Shown here: positions 1 through 11,393 of the stretch, in pieces | Numbering within the stretch: position 1 is the stretch's first letter | Layout: each line of letters starts with the position of its first letter | Source of the DNA: Lysinibacillus halotolerans | Lineage (GTDB): Bacteria; Bacillota; Bacilli; Bacillales_A; Planococcaceae | NCBI RefSeq assembly: GCF_003711845.1 | Contig: NZ_RHLQ01000020.1 | Span: forward strand, 1-64,000 | Length of the DNA: 64,000 nucleotides | Direction: 5' to 3' | The notes under the pieces: model-generated | The model's input: only the letters and a program-made list of their open reading frames with translations | What the model was told of the DNA's origin: nothing | The model's database searches: none | Translations under genes and position numbers: made by a program

Positions 1-103
1 CGCTAACGTCAAAGGAGCAAGCTCCTTATCTGTTCGCTCGACTTGCATGTATTAGGCACGCCGCCAGCGTTCGTCCTGAGCCAGGATCAAACTCTCCATA
101 AAA
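1..103 (-). rRNA. rrs: 16S ribosomal RNA, 5' end only
   Basis: The reverse complement of positions 60-97 carries the universal 16S 5' signature (GAGAGTTTGATCCTGGCTCA followed by GGACGAACGCTGGCGG). The mature 5' end is placed near 103 by analogy with Bacillus 16S, which begins a few bases before GGAGAGTTTGATC. The rest of the gene lies outside the window to the left. The rrn operon points away from oriC, as usual for rRNA operons. The exact processed end is uncertain by a few bases. Confidence 0.95.
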
Positions 104-252
104 GAAAATTTGATAAAGCTCTAAATTTACACTGGCATCATAATGATGTCCAAAATTTTGTTTCAACTGTTAAGTTGAAACTGTATTTCATTAACGTTTT
201 GTTGTTCAGTTTTCAAGGTTCATTTAATCCGTCACCTCTTGGCGACTTATTT

Positions 253-281
253 ATAATAACAAGGTTTTAATACGAAGTCAA
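253..281 (-). promoter_or_regulatory. rrn promoter (sigma-A type)
   Basis: On the minus strand TTGACT (276-281) and TATTAT (253-258) are separated by exactly 17 bases. Transcription would start near 246 and give a leader of about 140 bases before mature 16S. The leader contains the CTTGAAAACTGAAC stretch common upstream of Bacillales rRNA genes and an inverted repeat (GTTTCAACTTAACAGTTGAAAC-like, around 160-182) that may take part in 16S precursor folding. The rest of 104-408 shows no gene. Confidence 0.75.
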
Positions 282-384
282 CACTTTCCTCAAAATTTTT
301 TTAAAAATGAAATCTGTTACCTCGTTTCGTTAAAACCTATTGTTCTATTCATAGTACAACCACATGTATTGTTAATTAATTCTC

Positions 385-410
385 CTAAAAAGAGGAGAAA
401 AATCTCCTCT
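385..410 (-). terminator. terminator of the HD-GYP gene
   Basis: The minus strand reads AGAGGAGA, a short A/T loop, TCTCCTCT and then a T-rich tract: an 8-bp perfect stem. The stem reaches into the TAG stop codon of the gene (409-411). It separates this gene from the rrn promoter. Confidence 0.75.
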
Positions 411-1491
411 AGTTAAACATAACTTGAGAAATATATAAATCTCTTTGTTTAGAGAGATCAATCATTTCCCCACTATTTATTAATTTTATTAACGGGCGTG
501 TAGGAGCAAGATGATTATTAAAGATAATTTCACCATACCCTAAATTGGATACTTCAACTTGAGTACCTATTGGGAGTCTAGCTACTAAATCCGTAAGCGT
601 TTGAACTACTTTAATATCAAACTTACCAAATTCAGATTGCTTTATCATCTCAATTACTTTAAATGGAGATTCTTTTGGACAGTATACCCGATCGCTCGTC
701 ATTGCATGAAATGTATCAGCGATGGCAATAGCTTGTGAAAATAAAGAAATTTTCCCTAATTTAACTCCATCCACATAACCACTACCATCTAAACGTTCAT
801 GATGCTGATAAATTGCTAACTTCATTTCTTCTTTTATGGCTGGTAAGCTCTTAACCATTTGAAAACTATAAAGAGGGTGTTTCCGTATTTCAAAAAACTC
901 TGTCTCGTTTAAAGAGCCTTTTTTTTCTCTTATTCGGTAAGGAACTTTAGCCATCCCGCTGTCCGCTAAAGTTCCTGCAATAGCCATTTGAAATACATAT
1001 CCTTGGTTGTAACCAAGTTTATGGGTAATTAAAGCAGCTATTAATCCGGTTGCAATACAATGGTTATATAAATATTCTTTAGTGTTTGAGATGTTATTTA
1101 ACTTAAAAAGAATTGAACGGTCTGTTAAGAACTCTTCTACTAAAGGTAAAATAATGCCTCTAACCTTTGTTATATCAATTTTTGAACCAGCTTCCCAGCC
1201 AAGGAATAACTTCTTATAATCAGCAACAGCAAGTTGAAATTTCGTTTCAAACGAAATCTTAACTTGCTGCACTTCCAAATTACCATTCGCATTCGATTCA
1301 ATAGATTGTTTTGCATTATCATCAACTAGGACTGGTATATTAGCAATTTGAAAGGCGGTTAAAATGTGTAAATGTTCTTGAGTAATGATTGTATTTTTAT
1401 AAATGATTGGAAATTGGGTATTAGCAAATATATCCTCCGCTACTACTTTTCCTATTAGAAGTTCATTTGTATTGACATATGTAGCCTCCAA
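409..1491 (-). CDS. HD-GYP domain protein with degenerate HD dyad
   Basis: 360 aa. The C-terminal half (about 130-330) is an HD-GYP domain, a family of cyclic-di-GMP phosphodiesterases of the HD superfamily. Visible metal-ligand positions are H144, H205, H230-H231 and the signature HHERLDGSGY (230-239). The central HD dyad is replaced by A176-D177 (in TLADSGM), and GYP reads GYV. Loss of the HD histidine suggests weak or no hydrolysis, so it may act as a sensor or a c-di-GMP-binding protein; that is inference. The N-terminal ~125 residues are not a domain I recognise. No membrane segment is seen. The start is TTG at 1491, supported by AAAGGAGG about 8 bases upstream. It lies between gyrA and an rrn operon, both co-directional. 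Confidence 0.8.
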   Translation of the reverse strand: MEATYVNTNELLIGKVVAEDIFANTQFPIIYKNTIITQEHLHILTAFQIANIPVLVDDNAKQSIESNANGNLEVQQVKISFETKFQLAVADYKKLFLGWEAGSKIDITKVRGIILPLVEEFLTDRSILFKLNNISNTKEYLYNHCIATGLIAALITHKLGYNQGYVFQMAIAGTLADSGMAKVPYRIREKKGSLNETEFFEIRKHPLYSFQMVKSLPAIKEEMKLAIYQHHERLDGSGYVDGVKLGKISLFSQAIAIADTFHAMTSDRVYCPKESPFKVIEMIKQSEFGKFDIKVVQTLTDLVARLPIGTQVEVSNLGYGEIIFNNHLAPTRPLIKLINSGEMIDLSKQRDLYISQVMFN

Positions 1492-1757
1492 CCTAAAAAC
1501 CTCCTTTGATAGTTTGAAATTGCAGTTTGTGTATCTAAAGAAATAGTTATATCGTTTTTTTTTAGATATATTATACTATATTTTAAGTTCAAAATTTATA
1601 TATATCCCTTAATAATCGAATTTAAACTGAAAATCTATGATAGAGTGCATTCAGAATAGCATAAAAAGACTATTTATTTCTCTTTTAGCAACTAGGATAA
1701 CTATTAAAAGAAAGAAGATTTTAAATTCTATATACTTTTTTAGGTATTTCATCATTA
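1492..1757. other. AT-rich gap between gyrA terminator and HD-GYP gene
   Basis: No gene is seen here. A minus-strand TATAAT (1570-1575) could be the -10 of the HD-GYP gene, but no convincing -35 lies 17 bases upstream of it, so the promoter call is weak. The remainder is AT-rich without clear repeats. Confidence 0.4.
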
Positions 1758-1762
1758 AACAA

Positions 1763-1808
1763 ATAAAAAAACTGATTCAAAAGTTCATTTGAACCTTTGA
1801 ATCAGTTT
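1763..1808 (-). terminator. gyrA terminator
   Basis: Minus strand: AAACTGATTCAAA (from 1808 to 1796), an inner GGTTC/GAAC segment, TTTGAATCAGTTT (1781-1769), then TTTTTTATTTG. The 13-bp stem starts 8 bases after the gyrA stop codon. Confidence 0.85.
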
Positions 1809-1815
1809 GTTCATT

Positions 1816-4347
1816 TTATTCTTCTGTTTCAGAATCTGTCTCAGAAGAATCTATTACTGAATCATTGTTTAATTCAGCAGTTGTATTATCTTCATCTGCT
1901 ATATCTTCTTCGGTTTCTTCATCTTTCTTTACACGGGCTACTGTTGCAACTAACTCATCTTCACTTAGACGAATTAAACGAACACCTTGAGTACTTCGTC
2001 CAATGATGGAAATATCATTAACATCCATACGGATTAAAATTCCGTTAATCGTAATTAACATAATATCTTCTGATCCGTCTACTGTTTTAACAGCACACAT
2101 CGGACCATTTTTCTCCGTAATTTGGATTGTTTTAAGACCTACACCACCACGGCTTTGTAGACGATATTCTGATTCAGGAGTACGTTTTCCATAACCTTTT
2201 TCAGTAACAACTAAAATTTCTTGGCCTGGTTCAACTATTTCCATCCCTACTACATAATCGCCTTCACGAAGTTTTATACCACGTACACCTGATGCTGTAC
2301 GTCCCATCGAACGAATTTCTTCTTCTTTGAAACGGATTAACATACCATCATGGGTTCCGATAATAACATCCTTCGTTCCGTCGGTTAATCGAACTGAAAT
2401 TAAATCATCATCATCATGTAAATGAATTGCGATTAATCCACTTGTACGAATATTAGCAAATTGTGATAGTTGCGTACGTTTTGTAATACCTGTTTTAGTT
2501 GTAAAGATAAAGTAAGCATCTTCCTTAAATTCATTAACATGAATCATGGCTGTTACTTTTTCTTCTTTCTCTAAAGGTAACAAATTTACAATTGGTAAAC
2601 CTTTTGCTGTTCGACCAAACTCAGGGATTTCATATCCTTTGGCACGGTATACTTTCCCTTTTGATGTAAAGAATAGAATTGTGTCGTGGGTTGAAGTGAA
2701 CAATAAATGTTCAACGAAATCATCTTCATGGGTACCCATTCCTTGCACACCACGACCACCACGTTTTTGGCTTCGGTACGTATTAGAAGCAAGTCGCTTT
2801 ATGTAGCCATTATGCGTTAATGTAATAACAGAATCTTCACGAGGAATTAAATCCTCATCTTCGATCATTTCAAGTCCACCAGCAGTAATTTCTGTACGGC
2901 GTTTATCATTATATCGTTCTTTAATTTCTGTCAATTCTGTTCGAATAATATCAATTACTTTACTTTCATCGGCTAAAATTGCTTTTAACTCAGCAATTAA
3001 TACTTGAAGTTCTTGATATTCATTTTCAATTTTTTCCCGTTCTAAACCACTTAAACGTACTAAACGCATATCTAAAATTGCTTGCGCTTGACGTTCAGTT
3101 AAATTAAAACGTTCCATTAATACCGGTTTAGCTTCATCACCAGATCGAGAAGAACGAATAATACTAATAATTTCATCAATATGATCTAGGGCGATTCTTA
3201 AACCTTCTAAAATATGTGCACGATCTTCAGCTTTTCTTAATTCAAACTGCGTACGGCGTGTAATCACAACTTTTTGATGTTCTAAGTAATGGAACAGCAC
3301 TTCTTTTAAACTTAAAACTTTCGGTTGACCATTAACTAATGCTAGCATGTTCACGCCAAAGTTAGATTGCATAGCAGTTTGTTTATATAAATTATTAAGG
3401 ATAACGTTAGCATTTGCATCTTTACGAACTTCAATAACAATACGCATACCACGTCGATCGGATTCATCTCGTAAATTCGTAATGCCATCAATCTTTTTAT
3501 CCCGTACTAATTCAGCAATTTTCTCAATTAATCTTGCCTTATTAACTTGGTATGGTATTTCATGAACGATAATTGTTTCTTTACCATTCGATTTCGTTTC
3601 AATTTCTGCTTTAGCACGGACAGTAATGGAACCACGACCTGTTTCGTATGCTCGGCGAATACCACTTCGTCCTAGTATTAAACCACCAGTTGGAAAATCA
3701 GGACCTGGGATAATTTCCATTAACTCTTCTGTTGTAATCGCTGGATTTTCAGATAAAGCGATAACCGCATCGATTGTTTCCCCTAATTGATGGGGTGGAA
3801 TGTTTGTTGCCATCCCTACCGCAATACCAGAGGCACCGTTTAATAAAAGGTTTGGAATACGAGCTGGTAATACGATAGGCTCTTTTTCATTTCCATCATA
3901 GTTTGCTTGATAATCAATCGTATCTTTATTAATATCTCGTAACATTTCCATTGTTATTTTGGACATACGAGATTCTGTATAACGCATCGCCGCAGCTCCG
4001 TCGCCATCGACAGAACCAAAGTTACCATGACCATCTACTAACATATATCGATAACTAAAATCTTGCGCCATACGTACCATGGCGTCATAAATTGATGAGT
4101 CACCATGGGGATGGTATTTCCCCATTACGTCTCCAACAATACGAGCAGATTTTTTATATGGTTTATCTGACGTATTTCCTAGCTCATGCATTCCATATAG
4201 AATACGACGGTGTACCGGTTTTAAACCATCACGTACATCTGGTAATGCCCGTGATACGATAACGCTCATTGCATAGTTTAAAAACGATGTTTGTACTTCT
4301 TCACTTATTTTTATTCCTTTTACACCTTCATGTTGATTTTCAGACAT
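1816..4347 (-). CDS. gyrA: DNA gyrase subunit A
   Basis: 843 aa, close to the family length (B. subtilis is about 820). With GyrB it forms the A2B2 gyrase that introduces negative supercoils; the A subunit cuts and rejoins DNA. The catalytic tyrosine is Y123 in [10 protein letters not shown]. The quinolone-resistance segment reads [10 protein letters not shown] (81-90), with serine at 84 and aspartate at 88, the usual susceptible residues. The C-terminal beta-pinwheel (about 500-800) contains the GyrA box QKRGGRG and related repeated blades. The tail after about 805 is very acidic and is the least conserved part. The start ATG has AAGGGAGG about 8 bases upstream. It lies 26 bases after gyrB, so the two are co-transcribed. 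Confidence 0.98.
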   Translation of the reverse strand: MSENQHEGVKGIKISEEVQTSFLNYAMSVIVSRALPDVRDGLKPVHRRILYGMHELGNTSDKPYKKSARIVGDVMGKYHPHGDSSIYDAMVRMAQDFSYRYMLVDGHGNFGSVDGDGAAAMRYTESRMSKITMEMLRDINKDTIDYQANYDGNEKEPIVLPARIPNLLLNGASGIAVGMATNIPPHQLGETIDAVIALSENPAITTEELMEIIPGPDFPTGGLILGRSGIRRAYETGRGSITVRAKAEIETKSNGKETIIVHEIPYQVNKARLIEKIAELVRDKKIDGITNLRDESDRRGMRIVIEVRKDANANVILNNLYKQTAMQSNFGVNMLALVNGQPKVLSLKEVLFHYLEHQKVVITRRTQFELRKAEDRAHILEGLRIALDHIDEIISIIRSSRSGDEAKPVLMERFNLTERQAQAILDMRLVRLSGLEREKIENEYQELQVLIAELKAILADESKVIDIIRTELTEIKERYNDKRRTEITAGGLEMIEDEDLIPREDSVITLTHNGYIKRLASNTYRSQKRGGRGVQGMGTHEDDFVEHLLFTSTHDTILFFTSKGKVYRAKGYEIPEFGRTAKGLPIVNLLPLEKEEKVTAMIHVNEFKEDAYFIFTTKTGITKRTQLSQFANIRTSGLIAIHLHDDDDLISVRLTDGTKDVIIGTHDGMLIRFKEEEIRSMGRTASGVRGIKLREGDYVVGMEIVEPGQEILVVTEKGYGKRTPESEYRLQSRGGVGLKTIQITEKNGPMCAVKTVDGSEDIMLITINGILIRMDVNDISIIGRSTQGVRLIRLSEDELVATVARVKKDEETEEDIADEDNTTAELNNDSVIDSSETDSETEE

Positions 4348-4373
4348 ATGAAAGACCTCCCTTCAGAACCAAG

Positions 4374-6308
<1,935 letters not shown>

Positions 6309-6385
6309 CTACTCTTTCATTACCTCAGTATGTGTCAAAATTAAAAAGCTTTATCAAAATTTCTAAAACTTTCTAAATGAAAACT

Positions 6386-6450
6386 TAAGCGAATTTTTTA
6401 ACTGTTATTCCCAATGCCATAAAATTTAAGGCTACAGTACAATTCGCTTA
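6386..6450. repeat. inverted repeat in the recF-gyrB gap
   Basis: TAAGCGAATT (6386-6395) and AATTCGCTTA (6441-6450) are perfect 10-base complements separated by 45 bases, in the presumed gyrB 5' leader or promoter region. There is no T tract after the 3' arm on the minus strand, so it is not a standard terminator. Function unknown; gyrB promoters are often supercoiling-sensitive, but no link is shown here. Confidence 0.5.
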
Positions 6451-6478
6451 GATTAAAAAATTAAATTAATTTGTTTAT

Positions 6479-7594
6479 TTATTGAGTTTCTATTACACCT
6501 TGTTTCACGTGAAACATTTTCGCATGTTGTATTGTTTCATGATGAATCCCATCAACACTTGTTGTCGTGACAAACGTTTGCACTTCACCTTGAATGGTGT
6601 TTAATAAATGTGATTGGCGATAATCATCTAATTCGGACAATACGTCATCTAAAAGTAAAATAGGTGCCTCTTTCGTCTCTTGCTTAATTAATTCTATTTC
6701 AGCTAGTTTCAAAGATAAGGCTGTTGTACGTTGTTGACCTTGTGATCCATAAGTTTGAACATCATAATCATTTACCAAAAACTGTAAATCATCTCGATGT
6801 GGACCAACTAATGTAATCCCTCTTTCAAGCTCACGCTTTCTTACTTCTGCTAACTTCTTTTCCAAGTATGTAGCCATTTCATCATCATTCCATTCTGGAT
6901 TAAGTCCAGAAGTAGCTCGATATTGAATCGTTAACTTTTCAAGACCACGTGAGATGCCAGAATGGATTTTTTCAGCCCAATCTTGTAAAAGTTGTATAAA
7001 TTGAAGTCTTTTACGAATAATTTGGACAGCTGACTGAATATATTGCTCAGTATAAATAGCAAATAAAACGTCATCGATTTGCTGTTTCCCTTGATTTATT
7101 TTCAGCAAATGATTGCGCTGTTTTAATAATTTCTGAAATGTAAGCAATTCATGTAAATACACTGGCGATATTTGACCTATTTCCATGTCGATAAACCGCC
7201 TTCTTATTTGCGGGCTACCTTTTACGACGTTTAAATCTTCAGGAGCAAACATCACCACGTTCATTTGACCAATATAATTGCTTAACTTCGTTTGTTCTAA
7301 ATGGTTTATTTTGCCCTTTTTGCCTTTTTTCGTAACAGACAATTCCATTGGAAAACTACCGTAACGATTTTGGACAACACCATCTATTTTACCATAGTCT
7401 GCTTGCCAACGGATTAATTCTTTATCATTACTTGTTCGATGGGATTTTGCCATGGCTAAAACATAGATAGATTCCATTACATTTGTTTTACCTTGAGCGT
7501 TCTCCCCAATAAACACATTAATTTTGGGTGAAAAATCTAATGTTAATGATTCATAGTTACGATAATTTGTAAGCTGTAAATGCTCGATGAACAT
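6479..7594 (-). CDS. recF: DNA replication and repair protein RecF
   Basis: 371 aa, the usual length. RecF is an SMC-like ATPase that helps load RecA at single-strand gaps with RecO and RecR. Walker A is GENAQGKT (30-37). The ABC signature region is [17 protein letters not shown] and Walker B is [14 protein letters not shown], both in the C-terminal third. Its ATG directly follows the stop codon of yaaA with no gap, so translation is probably coupled. The 3' end of the gene contains a perfect parS site (6501-6516). Confidence 0.97.
   Translation of the reverse strand: MFIEHLQLTNYRNYESLTLDFSPKINVFIGENAQGKTNVMESIYVLAMAKSHRTSNDKELIRWQADYGKIDGVVQNRYGSFPMELSVTKKGKKGKINHLEQTKLSNYIGQMNVVMFAPEDLNVVKGSPQIRRRFIDMEIGQISPVYLHELLTFQKLLKQRNHLLKINQGKQQIDDVLFAIYTEQYIQSAVQIIRKRLQFIQLLQDWAEKIHSGISRGLEKLTIQYRATSGLNPEWNDDEMATYLEKKLAEVRKRELERGITLVGPHRDDLQFLVNDYDVQTYGSQGQQRTTALSLKLAEIELIKQETKEAPILLLDDVLSELDDYRQSHLLNTIQGEVQTFVTTTSVDGIHHETIQHAKMFHVKQGVIETQ
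6501..6516. promoter_or_regulatory. parS site (perfect) inside recF
   Basis: TGTTTCACGTGAAACA is identical to the consensus Bacillus parS palindrome bound by Spo0J/ParB. It is embedded in the coding sequence for the last residues of RecF (MFHVKQG region). Spo0J and Soj are encoded in this window at 19347-20961, so the site should be a nucleation point for the ParB partition complex near oriC. Confidence 0.93.
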
Positions 7595-7822
7595 TTAATT
7601 TTCTCCGTTCTTATTGACGATGACAAATCTACCACAGCCAGGAATATTAATGACATCGCCATGTCGTAGTTTACGGCCACGTCTTTTGTCGATTTCACCG
7701 TTAACAAATACATCATTTTCTTGAAGGAACCATTTAGACATGCCACCAGAGCTAATTGCATCTGTAACTTTTAAAGCTTGACCAAGGGTTATAAATTCTG
7801 TATCAATTATAATTTCATCCAA
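7595..7822 (-). CDS. yaaA: S4-domain RNA-binding protein YaaA
   Basis: 75 aa, the family length. It is almost entirely one S4 RNA-binding fold with the typical SGGMSKWFLQENDVFVNGEI and RRGRKLRHGDVI segments. The B. subtilis homologue sits in the same place between dnaN and recF and is linked to ribosome assembly. Here it abuts recF directly. The gap of 165 bases to dnaN holds a terminator, so yaaA-recF may have its own promoter. Confidence 0.92.
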   Translation of the reverse strand: MDEIIIDTEFITLGQALKVTDAISSGGMSKWFLQENDVFVNGEIDKRRGRKLRHGDVINIPGCGRFVIVNKNGEN

Positions 7823-7939
7823 ATTAAATTCATCCTCCGATTACGTACATCTATCCTTATATCATACCTAAAATTAAGGAAAAAATCCAAGGAAAGTAGG
7901 ATAAGGGCGTTGTCAGGAAATTTTTGTAACCGAAAGAAA

Positions 7940-7967
7940 TAAAAAAGATAGCCACGAATGACTATCT
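7940..7967 (-). terminator. dnaN terminator (short stem)
   Basis: Minus strand: AGATAG, a 10-base loop, CTATCT and then TTTTTATTTC. The 6- to 7-bp stem is modest, so read-through into yaaA-recF is likely. Confidence 0.6.
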
Positions 7968-7987
7968 CATTTATCCATAATGTTTGA

Positions 7988-9127
7988 TTAATAAGTTCTT
8001 ACTGGTAAGATCAATTGTAAAATTGCATCATCATGTATAGAACGTAATGTAAATGGTCTCATTGCACCTGTAAATTGAATGACTACATCTTGTCCATCAA
8101 TTGCTTTTAACGCTTCCATCATATATTTTGCACTGAAGGAAATTTTTAAATTTTCCCCTTCTAATGTTTCCACAGGAATTTGCTCTTCTACTTTTCCGAT
8201 TTCAGGAGAGTTAGATGAAATTTCAACAATATTTCCGTCGAATGTTTCAAAACGTACAACATTATTACGATCTTCTCGAGCTAATAAAGAAGCACGATCG
8301 ATTGCTTGTAATAAGGATTTCCCGTTAATTGTAATGTTTGTTTTAAATTCTTCTGGTATTAAACGGGATGTTTCTGGGTAATTCCCTTCTAATAGACGAG
8401 AGAAGAATAAAACATTTTCTGTTTTAAATAAAACTTGTTGGTTTGTAATAACGATTTGAACAGGATTTGTCGAATCTCCTAAAATTTTATTTAGTTCATT
8501 TAAGCTTTTACCTGGTATAACGACAGAGTTTACATCTGTAGGTAAATTTTCTAATATTGTTTTTCTTCTAGCTAAACGGTGACTATCTGTTGCAATACAA
8601 ATTAATTCATTACCATGAATTTGCCAATTCACCCCTGTTAATACAGGACGGCTTTCAGATGCTGCTACTGCAAAAACTGTTTCTCGAATAATAGATTTTA
8701 ATAAATCAGCCGGTATTGAAAATTGTCTATCAGTTGAAACTTCAGGTAATAATGGATACTCTGAAGCGTCTAATCCGATAAGATGGAATTCAGATTTCCC
8801 AGAACGAATATGAGTTTGTAAACCGTTAGATACTTCGATTTCAACATCATTTGTTGGTAATTTTCGAACAATCTCATTAAACATTCTTGCTTGTAAAACA
8901 ATGGAGCCTGTTTCAGTCACATTGATTAATTGATCTCCGTTTTCTTCAATCGGAATAAATGTTTGGATAGTTATATCTGCATCACTACCCGTTAATGTTA
9001 ACCCTTCGTTTGTTACATCCAATTTAATCCCCGTTAAAATCGGAATTGTCGTTTTGGAACTTACGGCTTTCATTACGTCATTTAATCCATCTAGTAAATG
9101 ATCTCGCATTATATCAAATTTCATCAT
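7988..9127 (-). CDS. dnaN: DNA polymerase III sliding clamp (beta subunit)
   Basis: 379 aa from ATG 9127 (a second ATG at 9124 corresponds to the usual MKF start). It forms the ring-shaped dimer that tethers polymerase III to DNA. Three similar clamp domains span the protein. Recognisable stretches are VSSKTTIPILTGIKLDV near the N-terminus, TGVNWQIHGNELICIATDSH in the middle and the conserved C-terminus QLILPVRTY. It follows dnaA, with an intergenic segment of 168 bases that contains the unwinding part of oriC. Confidence 0.98.
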   Translation of the reverse strand: MMKFDIMRDHLLDGLNDVMKAVSSKTTIPILTGIKLDVTNEGLTLTGSDADITIQTFIPIEENGDQLINVTETGSIVLQARMFNEIVRKLPTNDVEIEVSNGLQTHIRSGKSEFHLIGLDASEYPLLPEVSTDRQFSIPADLLKSIIRETVFAVAASESRPVLTGVNWQIHGNELICIATDSHRLARRKTILENLPTDVNSVVIPGKSLNELNKILGDSTNPVQIVITNQQVLFKTENVLFFSRLLEGNYPETSRLIPEEFKTNITINGKSLLQAIDRASLLAREDRNNVVRFETFDGNIVEISSNSPEIGKVEEQIPVETLEGENLKISFSAKYMMEALKAIDGQDVVIQFTGAMRPFTLRSIHDDAILQLILPVRTY

Positions 9128-9136
9128 TAGACCCTC

Positions 9137-9292
9137 TCTTAATTAATTATATTATTTTTAAAAGATATTAATAGATATAGTAATAGGCCCTGTGGATTTG
9201 TGTATAACTCATTCAAACATGCATGAAATCAAATTATCCACATGTTAATAAATTGTGAATAAAGTTGTGAGAACTTCATCATGTTATCCACA
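9137..9292. other. oriC unwinding region between dnaA and dnaN (incC-like)
   Basis: DnaA boxes: TTATCCACA at 9284-9292 and 9234-9242; TTATTCACA on the minus strand at 9254-9262; TTATACACA on the minus strand at 9199-9207; near-match AAATCCACA at 9191-9199. Reading the minus strand, the last two lead into a GC cluster (GGGCC, 9186-9190), a run of 3-base units (CTATTACTATATCTATTAA, 9186 downward) resembling DnaA-trios, and then a very AT-rich stretch (about 9137-9170). This is the order described for the basal unwinding system of B. subtilis oriC. Replication would open here and run both ways. Confidence 0.85.
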
Positions 9293-9295
9293 TTA

Positions 9296-10645
9296 TTATT
9301 TCCCTAACATACTACGAATTTGTTTAATATCTTGTTGAAGTTGTTGATCTTCTTTTAATAAAGATGCAATTTTTTCGTGAGCATGAATGACGGTTGTATG
9401 ATCCCGTCCGCCAAATTCCTCTCCTATTTTTGGCAAAGAAAAATCGGTTAACTCACGAGATAAATACATAGCAATCTGTCTTGGAAAGGCGATAGATTTT
9501 GTACGTCTCTTTGCTGAGAAGTCCTCTAATTTAATATGGAAGTGCTCTCCAACAGCAGTTTGAATATCTAAAATAGAAATCATACGTGGCTTTGAATTTG
9601 GAATAATATCTTTCAATGCTTCGGCAGCAAGCTCTGTTGAAATATCTTTATTAACTAAAGAAGAATATGCAACTACTCGAATAAGTGCACCTTCCAGCTC
9701 CCGAATATTTGTATCAATTTGATTTGCAATATAATGCATTACTTCATTTGGTATATCTAGTCCGTCTGCTTTCGCCTTTTTACGAAGAATCGCAATACGT
9801 GTTTCCAAATCTGGCGGTGTAATATCCGTAATAAGCCCCCATTCAAAACGTGAACGAAGACGATCTTCTAATGTTGGAATTTCTTTTGGCGGTCGATCAC
9901 TAGAAATAACAATTTGCTTAGATTCTGTATGCAACGTGTTGAATGTGTGGAAAAACTCTTCTTGAGTGGATTCTTTCCCAGCTAAAAATTGAATATCGTC
10001 AATCAGTAATACATCGACATTACGGTATTTGTTTCGGAAATCTACTGCTTTGTTATCACGAATCGAGTTAATAAATTCATTTGTAAATTTTTCTGATGAT
10101 AAATAAACGACCTTCGCATTTGGATTATGTTCCAATACATAATGGCCAATGGCATGCATTAAATGGGTTTTGCCTAATCCTACTCCTCCATAAATAAAGA
10201 ACGGGTTATAGGCCTTTGCAGGTGCTTCTGCAACGGCTAAAGATGCTGCGTGGGCAAATCGATTCCCCGAGCCAATAACGAATGTATCAAATGTATATTT
10301 TGGATTGAGCATTCCTGGTGTCATTTCAGAATGGTCATCGTTATTATTTGCCTGTATTACCGGAGCAGGTAAATCAAGGCTGTCATAATCGTCCTGATCC
10401 TTTTGAACAACAAATTTAATTAGCAAGTCTTTACCTGTAAGTTCAGATAAAATACCCGCGATTAGATGAAGGTAATGATTTTCAAGCCAATCACGAGTAA
10501 ATGAGTTAGGGGCGGCAATAGTTACATTGCTTCCTTTATAAGAAAGTAATTTCGTCGATTTAAGCCACGTCTCAAAGCTTGGTTTTGAAATTTTTTGTTC
10601 AACTTGAGCCAGGACATTCATCCATAATTCTTCTAAATGTTCCAA
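9296..10645 (-). CDS. dnaA: chromosomal replication initiator DnaA
   Basis: 449 aa, the usual length. DnaA binds DnaA boxes, opens oriC and loads helicase. Domain I (1-85) is the oligomerisation and partner domain. A short acidic linker follows. The AAA+ domain begins around 112, with Walker A GGVGLGKT (153-160) and Walker [10 protein letters not shown] (211-219). Domain IV ends with the DNA-binding signature [16 protein letters not shown] near 420. The start is TTG at 10645, supported by AAAGGAG 8-9 bases upstream on the minus strand and by alignment with the MEN start of other DnaA proteins. DnaA-box arrays flank the gene on both sides. Confidence 0.98.
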   Translation of the reverse strand: MEHLEELWMNVLAQVEQKISKPSFETWLKSTKLLSYKGSNVTIAAPNSFTRDWLENHYLHLIAGILSELTGKDLLIKFVVQKDQDDYDSLDLPAPVIQANNNDDHSEMTPGMLNPKYTFDTFVIGSGNRFAHAASLAVAEAPAKAYNPFFIYGGVGLGKTHLMHAIGHYVLEHNPNAKVVYLSSEKFTNEFINSIRDNKAVDFRNKYRNVDVLLIDDIQFLAGKESTQEEFFHTFNTLHTESKQIVISSDRPPKEIPTLEDRLRSRFEWGLITDITPPDLETRIAILRKKAKADGLDIPNEVMHYIANQIDTNIRELEGALIRVVAYSSLVNKDISTELAAEALKDIIPNSKPRMISILDIQTAVGEHFHIKLEDFSAKRRTKSIAFPRQIAMYLSRELTDFSLPKIGEEFGGRDHTTVIHAHEKIASLLKEDQQLQQDIKQIRSMLGK

Positions 10646-10741
10646 GCTTTTAACTCCTTTTCATGTATATTTTCCATTTCAAATAAATAAACTAGATTTA
10701 TATATGATAATAGAAAATCTATTAAACACATAATCACAGCA

Positions 10742-11042
10742 TGTGGATAACTATTATCCAAAAGCTGTGTTAAAGTTTGTCCACAAGTTATTAACATCTG
10801 TGGATAAAATATTTCCCAAATTAAATGTCCACAAAAGAAAACACATTTATCGTAACAAAAAAAGATTGTCATTTCAATAGCTGGTGAAACTTATCCACAC
10901 AGTTAAATTTTAATCACCATCGTATTATCCACAAGCATAGAATTTGTGAAAAACTTGTCGATAAGTATTGTGGATAAAATTTTAAAATAAAAAAATATCC
11001 ACAACGAGTGTTTATAATAATCATCTCTCGTTGTGGATATTT
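10742..11042. other. oriC upstream DnaA-box region (incA/B-like)
   Basis: Perfect TTATCCACA boxes lie at 10891-10899 and 10925-10933 (plus strand) and at 10742-10750, 10799-10807 and 10969-10977 (minus strand). One-mismatch boxes lie at 10754-10762, 10777-10785, 10995-11003 and 11032-11040. The whole 10646-11088 gap is AT-rich and holds no gene. It also contains the dnaA promoter, which I cannot place with confidence. DnaA binding here is expected both for origin function and for dnaA autoregulation. Confidence 0.9.
10993..11042. repeat. 16-bp perfect inverted repeat carrying DnaA-like boxes
   Basis: Arms 10993-11008 and 11027-11042 are perfect 16-base complements with an 18-base loop. Each arm contains ATATCCACA, one base off a DnaA box. 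It lies between the oriC boxes and the rpmH promoter. It could be a terminator against transcription entering oriC, or a cruciform-capable DnaA target. Confidence 0.75.
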
Positions 11043-11088
11043 CTATTTAGAGAAGAAACTGCTAAAGGCTAGTCGGTCAAATATTTAA

Positions 11089-11118
11089 TTGACAATCTAA
11101 TTCTTTTATATATATAAT
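11089..11118 (+). promoter_or_regulatory. rpmH promoter
   Basis: TTGACA (11089-11094) and TATAAT (11113-11118) are both consensus, with an 18-base spacer. This strong sigma-A promoter is expected to drive rpmH and, by read-through, rnpA and yidC. Confidence 0.85.
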
Positions 11119-11175
11119 GTTATGGTCTGTATGTAGGATAGAAACTTTAACTTTCATTTGGAGGTGTAATATATA

Positions 11176-11310
11176 ATGAAACGCACATATCAACCAAAAA
11201 AACGTAAACATAGTAAAGTACACGGATTCCGCGCACGTATGAGCACAAAAAACGGACGTAAAGTATTAGCTGCTCGTCGTCGTAAAGGAAGAAAAGTATT
11301 ATCAGCATAA
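11176..11310 (+). CDS. rpmH: 50S ribosomal protein L34
   Basis: 44 aa, the family length. The protein starts [19 protein letters not shown] and continues with [20 protein letters not shown], the canonical highly basic L34 sequence. GGAGGTG lies 9 bases before the ATG. It is the first gene to the right of oriC and is followed by a terminator and rnpA, the conserved bacterial arrangement. Confidence 0.98.
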   Translation: MKRTYQPKKRKHSKVHGFRARMSTKNGRKVLAARRRKGRKVLSA

Positions 11311-11311
11311 G

Positions 11312-11341
11312 TCCACTGAGCCTATTCAGTGGCTTTTTTTT
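11312..11341 (+). terminator. terminator/attenuator after rpmH
   Basis: CCACTGA, a 6-base loop, TCAGTGG, C and nine T. Partial termination here would explain high L34 and low RNase P protein expression from one promoter. Confidence 0.85.
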
Positions 11342-11393
11342 TCTTCATTTTAATAAAGAATAAAAGAAAGTAATCACGATAGTAGGTGAAGAA

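Noticed and set aside
43-270. Open reading frame of 75 codons over the left edge
   Set aside because: It lies across the complement of the 16S 5' end and the rrn leader; no ribosome-binding site and no protein-like sequence.
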